11,953 bases of DNA from Thermohalobaculum sp050330995 (GCA_050330995.1 JBHJHI010000069.1:1-11953), one strand, 5' to 3'. Positions 1 to 6,958 are shown, counted from the stretch's first letter. The notes: generated by a model not told the origin, from the letters alone. Translations and numbers: made by a program.

Positions 1-606
1 CGGGGCGGCGGCGCCCGGGCCGGCCCGGGCGCCGAGCGCGAGCAGCCGGGCGGGGATCGCGAGTTCCACCACCTCCGGCGCGCGGGCGAGGCGGTAGAGC
101 GCGACGATCCGCTCGGCATGGGGCCGCGTGTTGGCGATCACCGATGCGCCGCGCCGCGCGGCCGCGGCTTCCAGCCGGTGCGCCGCGGCGAGGTCGAGCC
201 GGTCGCGCGCCGACAGCCCCGCCGTCCCGGCTTCGATCGCGGGCGTCGAGCAGCGGACCACCAGCGGGACGGTGCGGACGAGCGCGGCGGGGGCGTACCA
301 GTTGGTCGCCTCGACCACGTCGATCGGCCGGCGCGCCGTCTCCACGCGCAGCGCCCTCGCGAAGGCGAGCGGCGCGGCGAGATGGCCGACCGCAGCGAGG
401 CGGCGAAGCCGGGCGAGCGCGCCACCCGGCGCGGCGCCCGCCACCTCGACACCGCCGTCGCGCTCGCGCGTGCCGGCCGGACGGTCGCCGGCGAGGACCA
501 CCACCTCGGCGCCGGCAGCGGCCAGCCCCTCGGCGATCTCGCGCGCCGCCCGCGCGAGGCCGGTGGGCACGGCCGGCCAGTCCCAGGCGCGCAGCGCGAC
601 GCGCAA
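1..606 (-). CDS. Glycosyltransferase, GT4/GT-B-like, N-terminal part (cut by left window edge)
   Basis: The reading frame is open from a TTG at 606 leftward to base 1, giving 202 residues without a stop, so the C-terminal donor-binding half lies outside. The protein begins with a beta strand (RVALRAWDW), then a Gly-rich turn (PAVPTGLARAAREIAEGL) and a second strand AEVVVLAGD, as in the N-terminal Rossmann domain of GT-B enzymes. Further on, DVVEATNWYAPAALV, VPLVVRCSTP and ASVIANTRPHAERIVALY (about residues 97-171) resemble the acceptor-side domain of GT4 proteins. TTG was chosen because the preceding gene's TGA (616-618) is in the same frame only three codons upstream, and the first beta strand starts right there. 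No clear Shine-Dalgarno sequence is seen, so translation is probably coupled to the gene before it. The sugar and acceptor cannot be predicted. The GT-B assignment is fairly sure; the exact family is inference. Confidence 0.72.
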   Translation of the reverse strand, partial: MRVALRAWDWPAVPTGLARAAREIAEGLAAAGAEVVVLAGDRPAGTRERDGGVEVAGAAPGGALARLRRLAAVGHLAAPLAFARALRVETARRPIDVVEATNWYAPAALVRTVPLVVRCSTPAIEAGTAGLSARDRLDLAAAHRLEAAAARRGASVIANTRPHAERIVALYRLARAPEVVELAIPARLLALGARAGPGAAAP

Positions 607-615
607 GGGCGGCGG

Positions 616-1749
616 TCAGGCGACGCGCGCGGGCGCGGCGGCCTCGGCGCCGTCCCAGAGCCGGGCGTCGAGCGCGATCAGGTGGCGCGCGATCGCCGCC
701 GCGGCGTCGGGGTTCCAGAGCGAGCGCAGCGTGTCCACGTCCGACGCGCCCGCGCCCGCGATCGCCGCGCGCCAGTCGGCGTAGCCCCCCGGCCAGGCCG
801 GCAGGACGTGCGCCGCACCGAGCCGGGCCAGCGCCTCGGCCTTGCGGGTCTGCTCGGCGAAATAGCGCCACTCGGGGATGCAGAGGTAAGGCCGCCCGGC
901 GCGGGCGATCTCGTGGACGGTCGTGTCGCCGGCCGAGGCGACCACCACGTCCGCGGCCGAGAGCCAGAGGTCGGGGCGCGCCACCCAGCCGGGGCAGCGG
1001 AGGTTCGGGAAGTCGGTCTCGTGGCCCTCGCGGTAGAGCGGGCCGATCGCGACCCAGAGCGCGTCCGGGATCGCCCGCGCGCCGACCGTCAGCGCGGCGT
1101 AGTGCGAGCCCTGCCCTCCGCCGCCGGCCATGGCGAGGATCAGCCGCCGCTCCGGGTCGAGCCCGAGCGCGGCGCGCGCCTCGGCCTTCGAGACGACCGC
1201 GCCGCCGTCAGGACAGAGCCCGCCCGCGTAGAAGGTGCGCGCGCGCTCGCGGGCGGGGAAGTCGTCCTGCTCCAGCCGCTCGTCGAAGGGGGCGATCTGG
1301 CCCACGCCCGCCTCGTAGGCGATGCGATGGGCGTCGTCGGCGCGCTCGCCGTGCATGCGCATCGACACCACCGGCACCGAGCAGAGCCGGCCCAGAAGCG
1401 CGATCTCGACCGAGACGTCGACCACGAACAGCCCCGGATCGGTCTCGGCCAAGTGCTGCGCGATCGCCGCCGCCGAGAGCCGCGCGCCGCGCGAGCCGAG
1501 CGCCATGCAGTGCATCGCCGAGGGCGTCGGCTCGGCGAACAGCGCCGCGCTCGCCGAGCCGACGCCGACGGTCGCGGGCAGCGCGTGGACGGTGACGTGG
1601 TCTTCGGTCGGGCCGAAGGCGGCGGGGTCGACGGTGAGCACATGCACCGGCCGCTCGTCGAGGCGCGCGATGATCGCGGCGACGCGGCGGACGTGGCCGC
1701 GCCCCTGGGCGTGGACGAAGAAGCTGATCGGACGCGGCTCTCGGGGCAT
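616..1749 (-). CDS. MurG/GT28-like glycosyltransferase
   Basis: A 377-residue GT-B enzyme. Residues 8-24 (ISFFVHAQGRGHVRR) carry the Gly-rich G-x-GH loop that follows beta strand 1 in MurG-like and COG4671-like glycosyltransferases. The C-terminal half has MAGGGGQGSH (207-216), then ASAGDTTVHEIARAGRPYLCIP (271-292), with a Glu in the position used for ribose binding, and a nearby E-Q (299-300) resembling the usual DQ. This is the classic UDP-sugar binding half of GT28 proteins. The ATG at 1747-1749 begins immediately before the first strand; the longer frame upstream runs through the preceding gene in another frame and is rejected. The gene starts 71 bp after the stop of the GT2-like gene and ends 9 bp before the TTG of the GT4-like gene, so the three are probably one leftward unit. 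No signal peptide or membrane segment is seen, consistent with a cytoplasmic or membrane-peripheral enzyme. Substrate unknown. Confidence 0.85.
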   Translation of the reverse strand: MPREPRPISFFVHAQGRGHVRRVAAIIARLDERPVHVLTVDPAAFGPTEDHVTVHALPATVGVGSASAALFAEPTPSAMHCMALGSRGARLSAAAIAQHLAETDPGLFVVDVSVEIALLGRLCSVPVVSMRMHGERADDAHRIAYEAGVGQIAPFDERLEQDDFPARERARTFYAGGLCPDGGAVVSKAEARAALGLDPERRLILAMAGGGGQGSHYAALTVGARAIPDALWVAIGPLYREGHETDFPNLRCPGWVARPDLWLSAADVVVASAGDTTVHEIARAGRPYLCIPEWRYFAEQTRKAEALARLGAAHVLPAWPGGYADWRAAIAGAGASDVDTLRSLWNPDAAAAIARHLIALDARLWDGAEAAAPARVA

Positions 1750-1820
1750 CGGTAACGCTCTGCTGCTCGGAGGACGAACCGCGGGACGCCACGTCGTGTT
1801 TCGTTCCCTCTCGCGACCGA

Positions 1821-2780
1821 TCAGGGCCGGTAGGGCGCCAGGAGCCGGCGGGCGTCGGCCGAGCGCGCGGCCTCCTGGCCGAGGGCGCGGTAGGCCGCCT
1901 CGCGCGCGGCGATCCGCGCGGCCGAGAGGCGATGGACGATCCGCCCGTCGAGCGCGATCAGCGTGCGCGTCCAGTCGGCGCAGGCGTCCGGGCGCTCGTG
2001 GACATGGCCGACGAAGCGCGCCGAGCGACGCACCAGCCGGTACTGGAGGTCGGGGAACAGATCGCTCGGCACGCCGTCCACCCGGTTTTCGCGCGCGAGG
2101 CCCACCGCGTCGTAGCCGAGCGCGTCGGCCACGGCGGCGAGGCGCGGCAGGCGGGCGGCGAGGCCCGGCGACAGCCCTTCGTCGGCGTCGAGGTGGAAGA
2201 CCCACTCGGTCCCGGCCGCGTCCTGCGCCGCGTCGCGCTGAGCGGCGAAATCGCCCGAGAGCGGCCGGGCGAGCGCCCGCCAGCCCGGCGCGAGCCCGTC
2301 CGGGACCGCGTCGGCATCGACGAGGAGGAGGCCGGCGGCGAACGAGGGGTCGGGCGGGCCGAGACGGTGGGCCGCCACGGCCCGCGCCAGCGTCACCAGG
2401 GTCACGGGGCGGGGCGCGAACCGCCCGAGCGGCACCAGCCGTCCGTGCGGCGCGCGAGGCGCGTGGCCGGTCGGCCGCCCCTCGGCAGGCAGGAAGGCGA
2501 GCCCGGCGCGCGTCGCCGCGATCGCGAGCGCGGGCGCGTCCGCGAACCAGTCGGCCGCGCCGAACGGCGGCAGACGAACCGGGCCGGGAACGAGCCGGGA
2601 CGCGAACGCGCGCCACCCCGCGCGCGGCGCTGTGCAGTGGCGCAGGGCGAAGCCGCAGTAGGCGCAGCGCCGCCAGCCCGGCACGCCCCCGCCCCCGAAG
2701 GCGAGCGCCTCCGCGCGGCGTCCGGCGCAGACGGGGCAGCGCGGCGGAAACCGCGCGACGGTCGGGAGCGGAAAGGGCAT
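1821..2780 (-). CDS. GT2-type glycosyltransferase with N-terminal zinc ribbon
   Basis: A 319-residue protein. The N-terminus has CPVC (Cys15, Cys18) and CAYC (Cys39, Cys42), a four-cysteine zinc ribbon. A linker follows, then a GT-A/GT2-like domain from about residue 123: PRPVTLVTLARAV, then FAAQRDAAQDAAGTEWVFHL leading into DADEG (198-202), the metal- and nucleotide-binding D-x-D region of GT2 enzymes, then LQYRLVRRSARFVGHVHE (245-262), a C-terminal element common in GT2 proteins. The ATG at 2778-2780 sits just ahead of the zinc ribbon. The frame stays open to 3104 but that extension is Arg/Gly/Ala-rich with no recognisable domain. No convincing Shine-Dalgarno sequence precedes the start. 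This is the first gene of the leftward glycosyltransferase unit. The GT2 call rests on the DADEG and VHE elements. The first strand is less typical than usual, and the zinc ribbon is an unusual companion. Confidence 0.78.
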   Translation of the reverse strand: MPFPLPTVARFPPRCPVCAGRRAEALAFGGGGVPGWRRCAYCGFALRHCTAPRAGWRAFASRLVPGPVRLPPFGAADWFADAPALAIAATRAGLAFLPAEGRPTGHAPRAPHGRLVPLGRFAPRPVTLVTLARAVAAHRLGPPDPSFAAGLLLVDADAVPDGLAPGWRALARPLSGDFAAQRDAAQDAAGTEWVFHLDADEGLSPGLAARLPRLAAVADALGYDAVGLARENRVDGVPSDLFPDLQYRLVRRSARFVGHVHERPDACADWTRTLIALDGRIVHRLSAARIAAREAAYRALGQEAARSADARRLLAPYRP

Positions 2781-3172
2781 GGCGCGCGCGTCGCGAGGGG
2801 CGGACGGAGTGTCCCTCCTGCTCGCCGAGCCTCGTCCGGTCAACGCCCGCGACGCGCGCCGGAACGCCGCCCGACCGGATCGGGCCGCGCGCATCGACCC
2901 CTTGGTTCCCGTGCGTGCCCGCGACGCCAGGGCGTCCCGCTCGGACGGGACGAGCGCCCGGAGGGCCGATCCCCCGACGTGTCCCCGGCGGCGCGAGATC
3001 GGGGGCCCGAACCGATGAGCGCCGAGGACGCGGCCGGCTCCCTCGGGGTCTGCGATCCGCCCGACCGGCACCGCCGCCGCGATCGTCCCCCGCGTTCGTC
3101 GCAATCGAATGACCGTCGCGCGACCCGACGGCCCTGCGACGGTTATGCTCCGAGACCGTCCGAGGGAGAGGC
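2781..3172. other. Divergent intergenic region between the two glycan-gene arms
   Basis: These 392 bp separate the leftward glycosyltransferase unit from the rightward methyltransferase operon and should carry both promoters. On the minus strand a TTGACC at 2843-2838 sits about 58 bp ahead of the GT2 start and could be a -35 box, but no convincing -10 follows at 16-19 bp. On the plus strand TATGCT at 3144-3149 is a -10 candidate, listed separately. A 7-bp inverted repeat (CCCCCGA at 2971-2977 and TCGGGGG at 2999-3005) is present. Open frames here (for example 2779-3018 plus) are Arg-rich and resemble no family, so I call no gene. Confidence 0.6.
3120..3149 (+). promoter_or_regulatory. Candidate sigma70-type promoter of the methyltransferase operon
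   Basis: TATGCT (3144-3149) matches the -10 consensus at four of six positions. GCGACC (3120-3125), 18 bp upstream, keeps the GAC core of a -35 box. Transcription starting near 3156 would give a leader of about 17 nt containing the GAGGGAGAG ribosome binding site at 3162-3170. The -35 match is weak, so this is a suggestion. Confidence 0.35.
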
Positions 3173-3886
3173 ATGGCCAAGGTTCGCGAGCATCTGTTCG
3201 GGGGCGACCCCTTCGCCGGCGCCGATCCGTCGGGCGTCGCGCCGGACCTGACCGGCTGGGGCTCGACTCATCCGATGTTCGAGCCGGTGCTGGCGCATTA
3301 CCGCCCGCGCCTCGTGATCGAGGTCGGCACCTGGAAGGGCGGCTCGGCGATCCACATGGCGCGGGTCCTGCGCCGCCTCGGCGTGGAGGCCGAGATCGTC
3401 TGCGTCGACACCTGGCTCGGCGCGCCGATCGCCTGGACCACCGAGACGCACCTGAAGCCGCAGCTCAAGCTGTCGGGCGGCTATCCGCGCCTCTACGACA
3501 CCTTCCTGCGCAACGTGCTCGACGCGGGCGTGGCCGACACGATCACGCCGCTGCCGGCCTCGTCGGACGGCGGCTTCCGGGTGCTGGAGCACTTCGGGGT
3601 CCGCGCCGAGGTGATCTACATCGACGCCGACCACGACTACCACGCCGTCAAGCGGGACCTGGAGAACTACTGGCGGCTGCTGGCGCCCGGCGGCACGCTG
3701 ATCGGCGACGACTTCGGCTGCTGGCCGGGCGTGACGCGGGCGGTGCGCGAGTTCGCCGAAGAGCGCGACCTGTACGCGGTCAAGAGCCGCGAGAAGATCG
3801 CGCTCTCGACCGTCGACCTCCGCCGAGAGATCGGCCTCGACGGCGACGGTCTGTACGATCGCGCGCCCGCCGCGGCCGGGCGCTGA
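3173..3886 (+). CDS. Class I SAM-dependent methyltransferase (Methyltransf_24-like)
   Basis: A 237-residue Rossmann-fold methyltransferase. Residues 48-59 (VIEVGTWKGGSA) are motif I, the SAM-binding E-V-G-x-x-x-G-G-S loop. CVDTWLG (77-83) provides the acidic end of strand 2. VIYIDADHDYHAVKRDLE (147-164) followed by LLAPGGTLIGDDF (169-181) is the pattern of the Methyltransf_24 / cephalosporin-hydroxylase-like group, often found in sugar and polysaccharide gene clusters. The ATG has a strong GAGGGAGAG ribosome binding site 2 bp after which GC and the start follow. It is the first gene of a three-gene operon; the next start is 7 bp after its stop. The protein is soluble, with no signal peptide. 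Given the sulfotransferase and glycosyltransferase partners, O-methylation of a sugar is a reasonable inference, but the acceptor cannot be read from sequence. Confidence 0.85.
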   Translation: MAKVREHLFGGDPFAGADPSGVAPDLTGWGSTHPMFEPVLAHYRPRLVIEVGTWKGGSAIHMARVLRRLGVEAEIVCVDTWLGAPIAWTTETHLKPQLKLSGGYPRLYDTFLRNVLDAGVADTITPLPASSDGGFRVLEHFGVRAEVIYIDADHDYHAVKRDLENYWRLLAPGGTLIGDDFGCWPGVTRAVREFAEERDLYAVKSREKIALSTVDLRREIGLDGDGLYDRAPAAAGR

Positions 3887-3893
3887 CGGCGTC

Positions 3894-4550
3894 GTGGCCA
3901 TCACGCTCCTGACGGTGCTGCGCTCGGGCGGGCGCTACGATGCACGATGGGTCGAGCGTCTCGGCCGCGGCGCGCGCCGTGCCGGTCTCGCCCGCACCGT
4001 CTGCCTGACCGACACGGCCCTCGACGTCGCGGGCGTCGAGACCCGCCCGCTCCGCCACCGCTGGCCAGGCTGGTGGTCGAAGATCGAGGCGTTCCGCCCC
4101 GGCCTGGTCGGTGGCGCGGCGGTGCTCTGCGATCTCGACACCGTGTTCGCCGGCCCCGCCCCGGCGCTCGCCGCGGACGACCGCCTGACGGTGCTGGAGG
4201 ATTTCTTCCACCGCGGCCGGGCGTCGAGCGCGCTGGTGCGCTTTCCCGAGGACGGCCTCGCCTTCGTCTACCACGCCTTCGCCGCCGATCCCGAGCGCCG
4301 GATGACGCCGGGGTCGTGCGGGCCCGTGCCGAACGCGGTGCACGGCGACCAGGTGGTGCTCGACCACCTCCTGCGCCGCGCGGGCGTCGAGCCGGCCTTC
4401 TGGCAACGTCGCCATCCGGGACTGGTCGAGTTCTACCGCGCCGACCGCGCGCGCTACGACGGCGTCGTGGTGTTCATCGGCGAGAGCAAGCCCGACGCGG
4501 CCGGCGAGCCGATCGCCTCGCTCTGGGCCGGCGAGACGGCCGCGCCGTGA
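3894..4550 (+). CDS. Small GT-A-fold glycosyltransferase-like protein
   Basis: A 218-residue protein started at GTG (3894), 7 bp after the methyltransferase stop; no ATG gives the conserved start. Its first strand is AITLLTVLRSGGRYD. WWSKIEAFRPGL (60-71) is followed by AAVLCDLDTVFAG (75-87), whose DLD is the metal-binding D-x-D of GT-A glycosyltransferases. VHGDQVVLDHLL (149-160) matches the conserved H-G-D-Q element seen near the active site of GT8-like and related uncharacterised proteins with the WSK-E-FRP-L pattern. It is short for a glycosyltransferase but complete, because the last residues run into the overlapping sulfotransferase start (GTGA, 4547-4550). No membrane segment is seen. 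Glycosyltransferase activity is inferred from the D-x-D and the fold pattern; the sugar is unknown, and many homologues are annotated only as hypothetical. Confidence 0.72.
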   Translation: MAITLLTVLRSGGRYDARWVERLGRGARRAGLARTVCLTDTALDVAGVETRPLRHRWPGWWSKIEAFRPGLVGGAAVLCDLDTVFAGPAPALAADDRLTVLEDFFHRGRASSALVRFPEDGLAFVYHAFAADPERRMTPGSCGPVPNAVHGDQVVLDHLLRRAGVEPAFWQRRHPGLVEFYRADRARYDGVVVFIGESKPDAAGEPIASLWAGETAAP

Positions 4551-5317
4551 CCGCGAAGCGCTTCCTGTTCGTCGGCGGCTGCCCGCGCAGCGGCACCACC
4601 GCGCTCGCCGCGATCCTGAACGCCCATCCCGCGTGCCTGATCGGCGACGAGCGCTTCTTCCGCCGCTTCAAGGCCGGCACCGCCACGCCGGCGCTGTTCG
4701 CGCGCGAACGGTTCCTGCGCGTCGAGGAAGGCGATCTGCACGCGCGCTACGCCGGCCAGCTCGACCGCGTCGGTCCCACGGCCTGGGACCGCGCGACGCT
4801 GGTCGGCGACAAGTTCCCGCCGGTCTGGGAGGCCTACGCCCTGATCGCCGAGCGCTTCCCCGGCGCGCGGATCGTCTACGCCCTGCGCGCGCCCGAGCCG
4901 GTGGCGCAGAGCTACCAGCGCCGCGCCGACGACCCGGCCGACGAGTTCCCCTTCGACGCGGCCGAGGCGGTCGCGCAGTGGAACGCGAGCCTGCGCGCGA
5001 CCTTGGCCGAGATCGACGCGGGACGCGACATTCTGGTGGTCGACTACGAGCGGCTGTTCGCCGACCCGCCCGCCGGCGCAGGGCGGCTCCACGCCGCGCT
5101 CGGGCTCGACCCGGACGCGGCCGACCGCGCGGCGCTCGACCGGGTCGCGGCCGGGGCCGAGGCCCGCCGGGCCGCGCCGCCCGCCCCCGACCCGGCGATC
5201 GCATGGCTGGTCGCGCGCGAGGCCGACCACGCCGCCCATCGCGCGCTCGCGGCCCGGTCGATCCTCGCCGACCCGCCCGCCGCGCGTCGCTTTGGCGCGG
5301 GAGAGCGGGTATCGTAG
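4547..5317 (+). CDS. Sulfotransferase family protein (Sulfotransfer_3-like)
   Basis: A 256-residue protein that overlaps the preceding stop as GTGA, indicating translational coupling. FLFVGGCPRSGTTAL (6-20) is the 5'-phosphosulfate binding loop (P-R-S-G-T-T) of PAPS-dependent sulfotransferases. IVYALRAPEPVAQSYQRR (109-126) carries the Arg and Ser of the 3'-phosphate binding site (R114, S122). The length fits the small bacterial Sulfotransfer_3 / Stf0-like enzymes. It would transfer sulfate from PAPS to a hydroxyl, most likely on a sugar given its operon partners; no PAPS-making genes are in the window. The last 60 residues are Ala/Arg-rich and less conserved. It ends with TAG at 5315-5317, 44 bp before the BKACE start. 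The family call is firm; the acceptor is inferred only from context. Confidence 0.86.
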   Translation: MTAKRFLFVGGCPRSGTTALAAILNAHPACLIGDERFFRRFKAGTATPALFARERFLRVEEGDLHARYAGQLDRVGPTAWDRATLVGDKFPPVWEAYALIAERFPGARIVYALRAPEPVAQSYQRRADDPADEFPFDAAEAVAQWNASLRATLAEIDAGRDILVVDYERLFADPPAGAGRLHAALGLDPDAADRAALDRVAAGAEARRAAPPAPDPAIAWLVAREADHAAHRALAARSILADPPAARRFGAGERVS

Positions 5318-5361
5318 GCTGGCGGGCGACATCCCTGCCGACGCGCCAGAGAGAGGCTCCC

Positions 5362-6198
5362 ATGACCGAGGCCAAGCCCTGCATCGTCTGCGTGGCGATC
5401 ACCGGCTCGGTGCCGCAGAAGGCGAACAACCCGGCCGTGCCGATCACCGTCGAGGAGCAGATCGAATCGACGCAGGAAGCCTTCGAGGCCGGCGCGTCCA
5501 TCGCCCACTGCCACGTCCGGATGGACGACGGCACGCCGACCTCGGACCCCGAGCGCTTCGCCCGCCTCAAGGAGGGCATCGAGCGCCACTGCCCCGGCAT
5601 GATCGTGCAGCTCTCGACCGGCGGGCGATCGGGCAACGGGCGCGAGCGCGGGGGGATGCTGCCGCTCAGGCCCGACATGGCCTCGCTGACGGTCGGCTCG
5701 AACAATTTTCCGACCCGCGTCTACGAGAACGCGCCCGAGCTGATCGACTGGCTGGCAGGCGAGATGCTGGCCTACGACATCAAGCCCGAGATCGAGGCCT
5801 TCGCCCTCAGCCACCTCTTCCAGGCGGCGACGATGGTGGCGGACGGGCGGCTGAAGGGGCCGCTCTACGTGCAGTTCGTGATGGGCGTGAAGAACGCCAT
5901 GCCGGTCGACCGCGCGGTGTTCGACTTCTACGTCGAGACCCTGGGACGCCTCGCCCCGGACGCCGAGTGGTGCGCCGCCGGCATCGCCGCCGGTCAGGCG
6001 GTGCTCAACGACTGGTGCGCCGCGGCGGGGGGCCATCTGCGCACCGGGCTGGAGGACAACCTGCGCCTCGACCGCGAGCGGCTCGCGCCCTCCAACGCCG
6101 CGCTCGTGGAGCGCGCCGTCGCGATCGCCGCTAAGCACGGCCGGCCCGCGGCCACGCCCGAACAGGCGCGCGCCATCCTCGGGCTGCGCGCGGCCTGA
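5362..6198 (+). CDS. Beta-keto acid cleavage enzyme (BKACE, DUF849 / Kce-like)
   Basis: A 278-residue TIM-barrel enzyme of the BKACE family. These condense a beta-keto acid with acetyl-CoA to give acetoacetate and a new CoA thioester; the founding member, Kce, acts on 3-keto-5-aminohexanoate in lysine fermentation. Visible family residues are the zinc ligands His49 and His51 (AHCHVR), Ser85 (QLSTGG), Glu143 (KPEIE) and the C-terminal RTGLEDN with Arg227, Glu231 and Asp232, in almost the same numbering as Kce. The entry strand CIVCVAITGS and the PITVEEQ helix start are also typical. The ATG at 5362 has GAGAGAGG upstream. It follows the sulfotransferase by 44 bp and precedes aroQ by 21 bp. The substrate is not predictable: the family is large and mostly uncharacterised, and no lysine- or carnitine-degradation genes are adjacent. 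Confidence 0.93.
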   Translation: MTEAKPCIVCVAITGSVPQKANNPAVPITVEEQIESTQEAFEAGASIAHCHVRMDDGTPTSDPERFARLKEGIERHCPGMIVQLSTGGRSGNGRERGGMLPLRPDMASLTVGSNNFPTRVYENAPELIDWLAGEMLAYDIKPEIEAFALSHLFQAATMVADGRLKGPLYVQFVMGVKNAMPVDRAVFDFYVETLGRLAPDAEWCAAGIAAGQAVLNDWCAAAGGHLRTGLEDNLRLDRERLAPSNAALVERAVAIAAKHGRPAATPEQARAILGLRAA

Positions 6199-6219
6199 CC
6201 CCGCCTTCGGAGACGAGCG

Positions 6220-6660
6220 ATGCCGACGCGCGTGCTGGTGCTGAACGGGCCGAACCTGAACCTGCTGGGCCAGCGCGAGCCGGCGGTCTACGGCGCCGGG
6301 ACGCTCGCCGACATCGAGGCGCGCTGCCGGACGGTGGCCGAGCCGCTCGGGCTCTCCGTCGACTTTCGCCAGACCAACCACGAGGGCCAGCTCGTCGACT
6401 GGGTGCAGGAGGCGCGGATGCTGGCCGACGCGATCGTGATCAACCCCGCCGCCTACACCCATACCTCGGTCGCGATCCGCGACGCGCTCGCCGCCTTCGA
6501 CGGTCCCGTGTTCGAGGTGCACCTCTCGAACGTGCACGCGCGCGAGCCCTTCCGTCACCACTCCTACGTCTCGGGCGTGGCGACCGGCGTGATCGCCGGC
6601 CTCGGCCCGGCCGGCTACGAGGCGGCGCTGCGCCGCGTGGCCGAGATCGCCGCCGGCTGA
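6220..6660 (+). CDS. aroQ: 3-dehydroquinate dehydratase, type II
   Basis: A 146-residue enzyme with the usual length of type II dehydroquinases, small proteins that form dodecamers and interconvert 3-dehydroquinate and 3-dehydroshikimate. Active-site elements are all present: NGPNLNLLGQREP with Arg19, the flexible-loop Tyr24, INPAAYTHTS with Asn75, EVHLSNVHAREPFRHHSYVS with His101 as general acid, and Arg112. The start at 6220 is preceded by GGAGACGAG (6209-6217). It lies 21 bp after the BKACE stop, so the two are probably co-transcribed. In many alphaproteobacteria aroQ is followed by accB and accC; here it is followed by a noncoding gap and tRNA-Tyr. The enzyme may therefore be the biosynthetic copy in a rearranged context or a second, catabolic (quinate-type) copy; the sequence alone does not decide. 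Confidence 0.96.
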   Translation: MPTRVLVLNGPNLNLLGQREPAVYGAGTLADIEARCRTVAEPLGLSVDFRQTNHEGQLVDWVQEARMLADAIVINPAAYTHTSVAIRDALAAFDGPVFEVHLSNVHAREPFRHHSYVSGVATGVIAGLGPAGYEAALRRVAEIAAG

Positions 6661-6715
6661 GACCCGTTCGCAACGAGAGAGGCCGGTCGCCGACGCCGCC
6701 CGGACGCCCGGGCCG

Positions 6716-6755
6716 TTCCGCCGGCCCCGCGACGGACACGGCCCGCCCGGCGGAA
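6716..6755. repeat. Inverted repeat downstream of aroQ
   Basis: TTCCGCCGG (6716-6724) is perfectly complementary to CCGGCGGAA (6747-6755), with a 22-nt loop. It lies 55 bp after the aroQ stop. A compact GC hairpin at 6698-6713 precedes it. Neither is followed by a run of T, so an intrinsic terminator is uncertain. Confidence 0.35.
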
Positions 6756-6898
6756 ACGCGACCTCGCCGGCGTTCACCGCGGGAGGCTAGCATCGGTCGA
6801 GGACCGGCCCGGCGCAGGCGGTAAACGGGTCGGGCGGGCCAGTGCTGGACCACGCCCGTGTGATCGACACGCCCACGCGACCGGTTCCGCAGACGGCC

Positions 6899-6958
6899 GC
6901 CTTCCGGGGCGGACGTGCCCGCACGGGGGCCACGGCGTGAGCCATCGATCCGGAAGGC
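6899..6958 (-). repeat. Inverted repeat flush with the tRNA-Tyr 3' end
   Basis: Reading on the minus strand, GCCTTCCGG begins at 6958, directly after the encoded CCA, and its exact complement CCGGAAGGC ends at 6899. The loop is 42 nt and is itself GC-rich with a short CGTGC/GCACG self-complementarity. It may act as the 3' trailer structure or terminator of the tRNA transcript, although no T-tract follows. Confidence 0.4.

Larger units (their letters stand above)
6661..6958. other. Intergenic region between aroQ and tRNA-Tyr
   Basis: About 298 bp with no gene I can support. It holds a 6-bp GC hairpin (GCCCGG 6698-6703, CCGGGC 6708-6713), a 9-bp inverted repeat (6716-6724 / 6747-6755) and another 9-bp inverted repeat abutting the tRNA end (6899-6907 / 6950-6958). 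None has a T-tract. The first two could be weak ends for the BKACE-aroQ transcript. Confidence 0.5.

Noticed and set aside
616..618. TGA as a selenocysteine codon joining two glycosyltransferases
   Set aside because: I see no selenocysteine insertion structure, the following codons are prolines, and a new beta-strand-initiated domain starts at TTG; ordinary termination is simpler.
118..1755. Long plus-strand frames opposite the glycosyltransferases
   Set aside because: They are the antisense shadow of GC-rich codons: compositionally odd, with no motifs, while the minus strand carries clear domains.
616..3180. One long minus-strand open frame of 854 codons
   Set aside because: Only its last 377 codons encode a recognisable protein (GT28-like). 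The front part lies over the GT2-like gene in another frame and reads as Arg/Pro/Gly-rich nonsense.
5044..6777. 577-codon minus-strand frame over BKACE and aroQ
   Set aside because: Both plus-strand genes have complete active-site motifs; the minus-strand translation shows none and is His/Arg/Gly-rich.
6784..6794. AGGCTAGCATC as a promoter -10 for an unseen gene
   Set aside because: No credible open frame begins within a normal leader distance on either strand.
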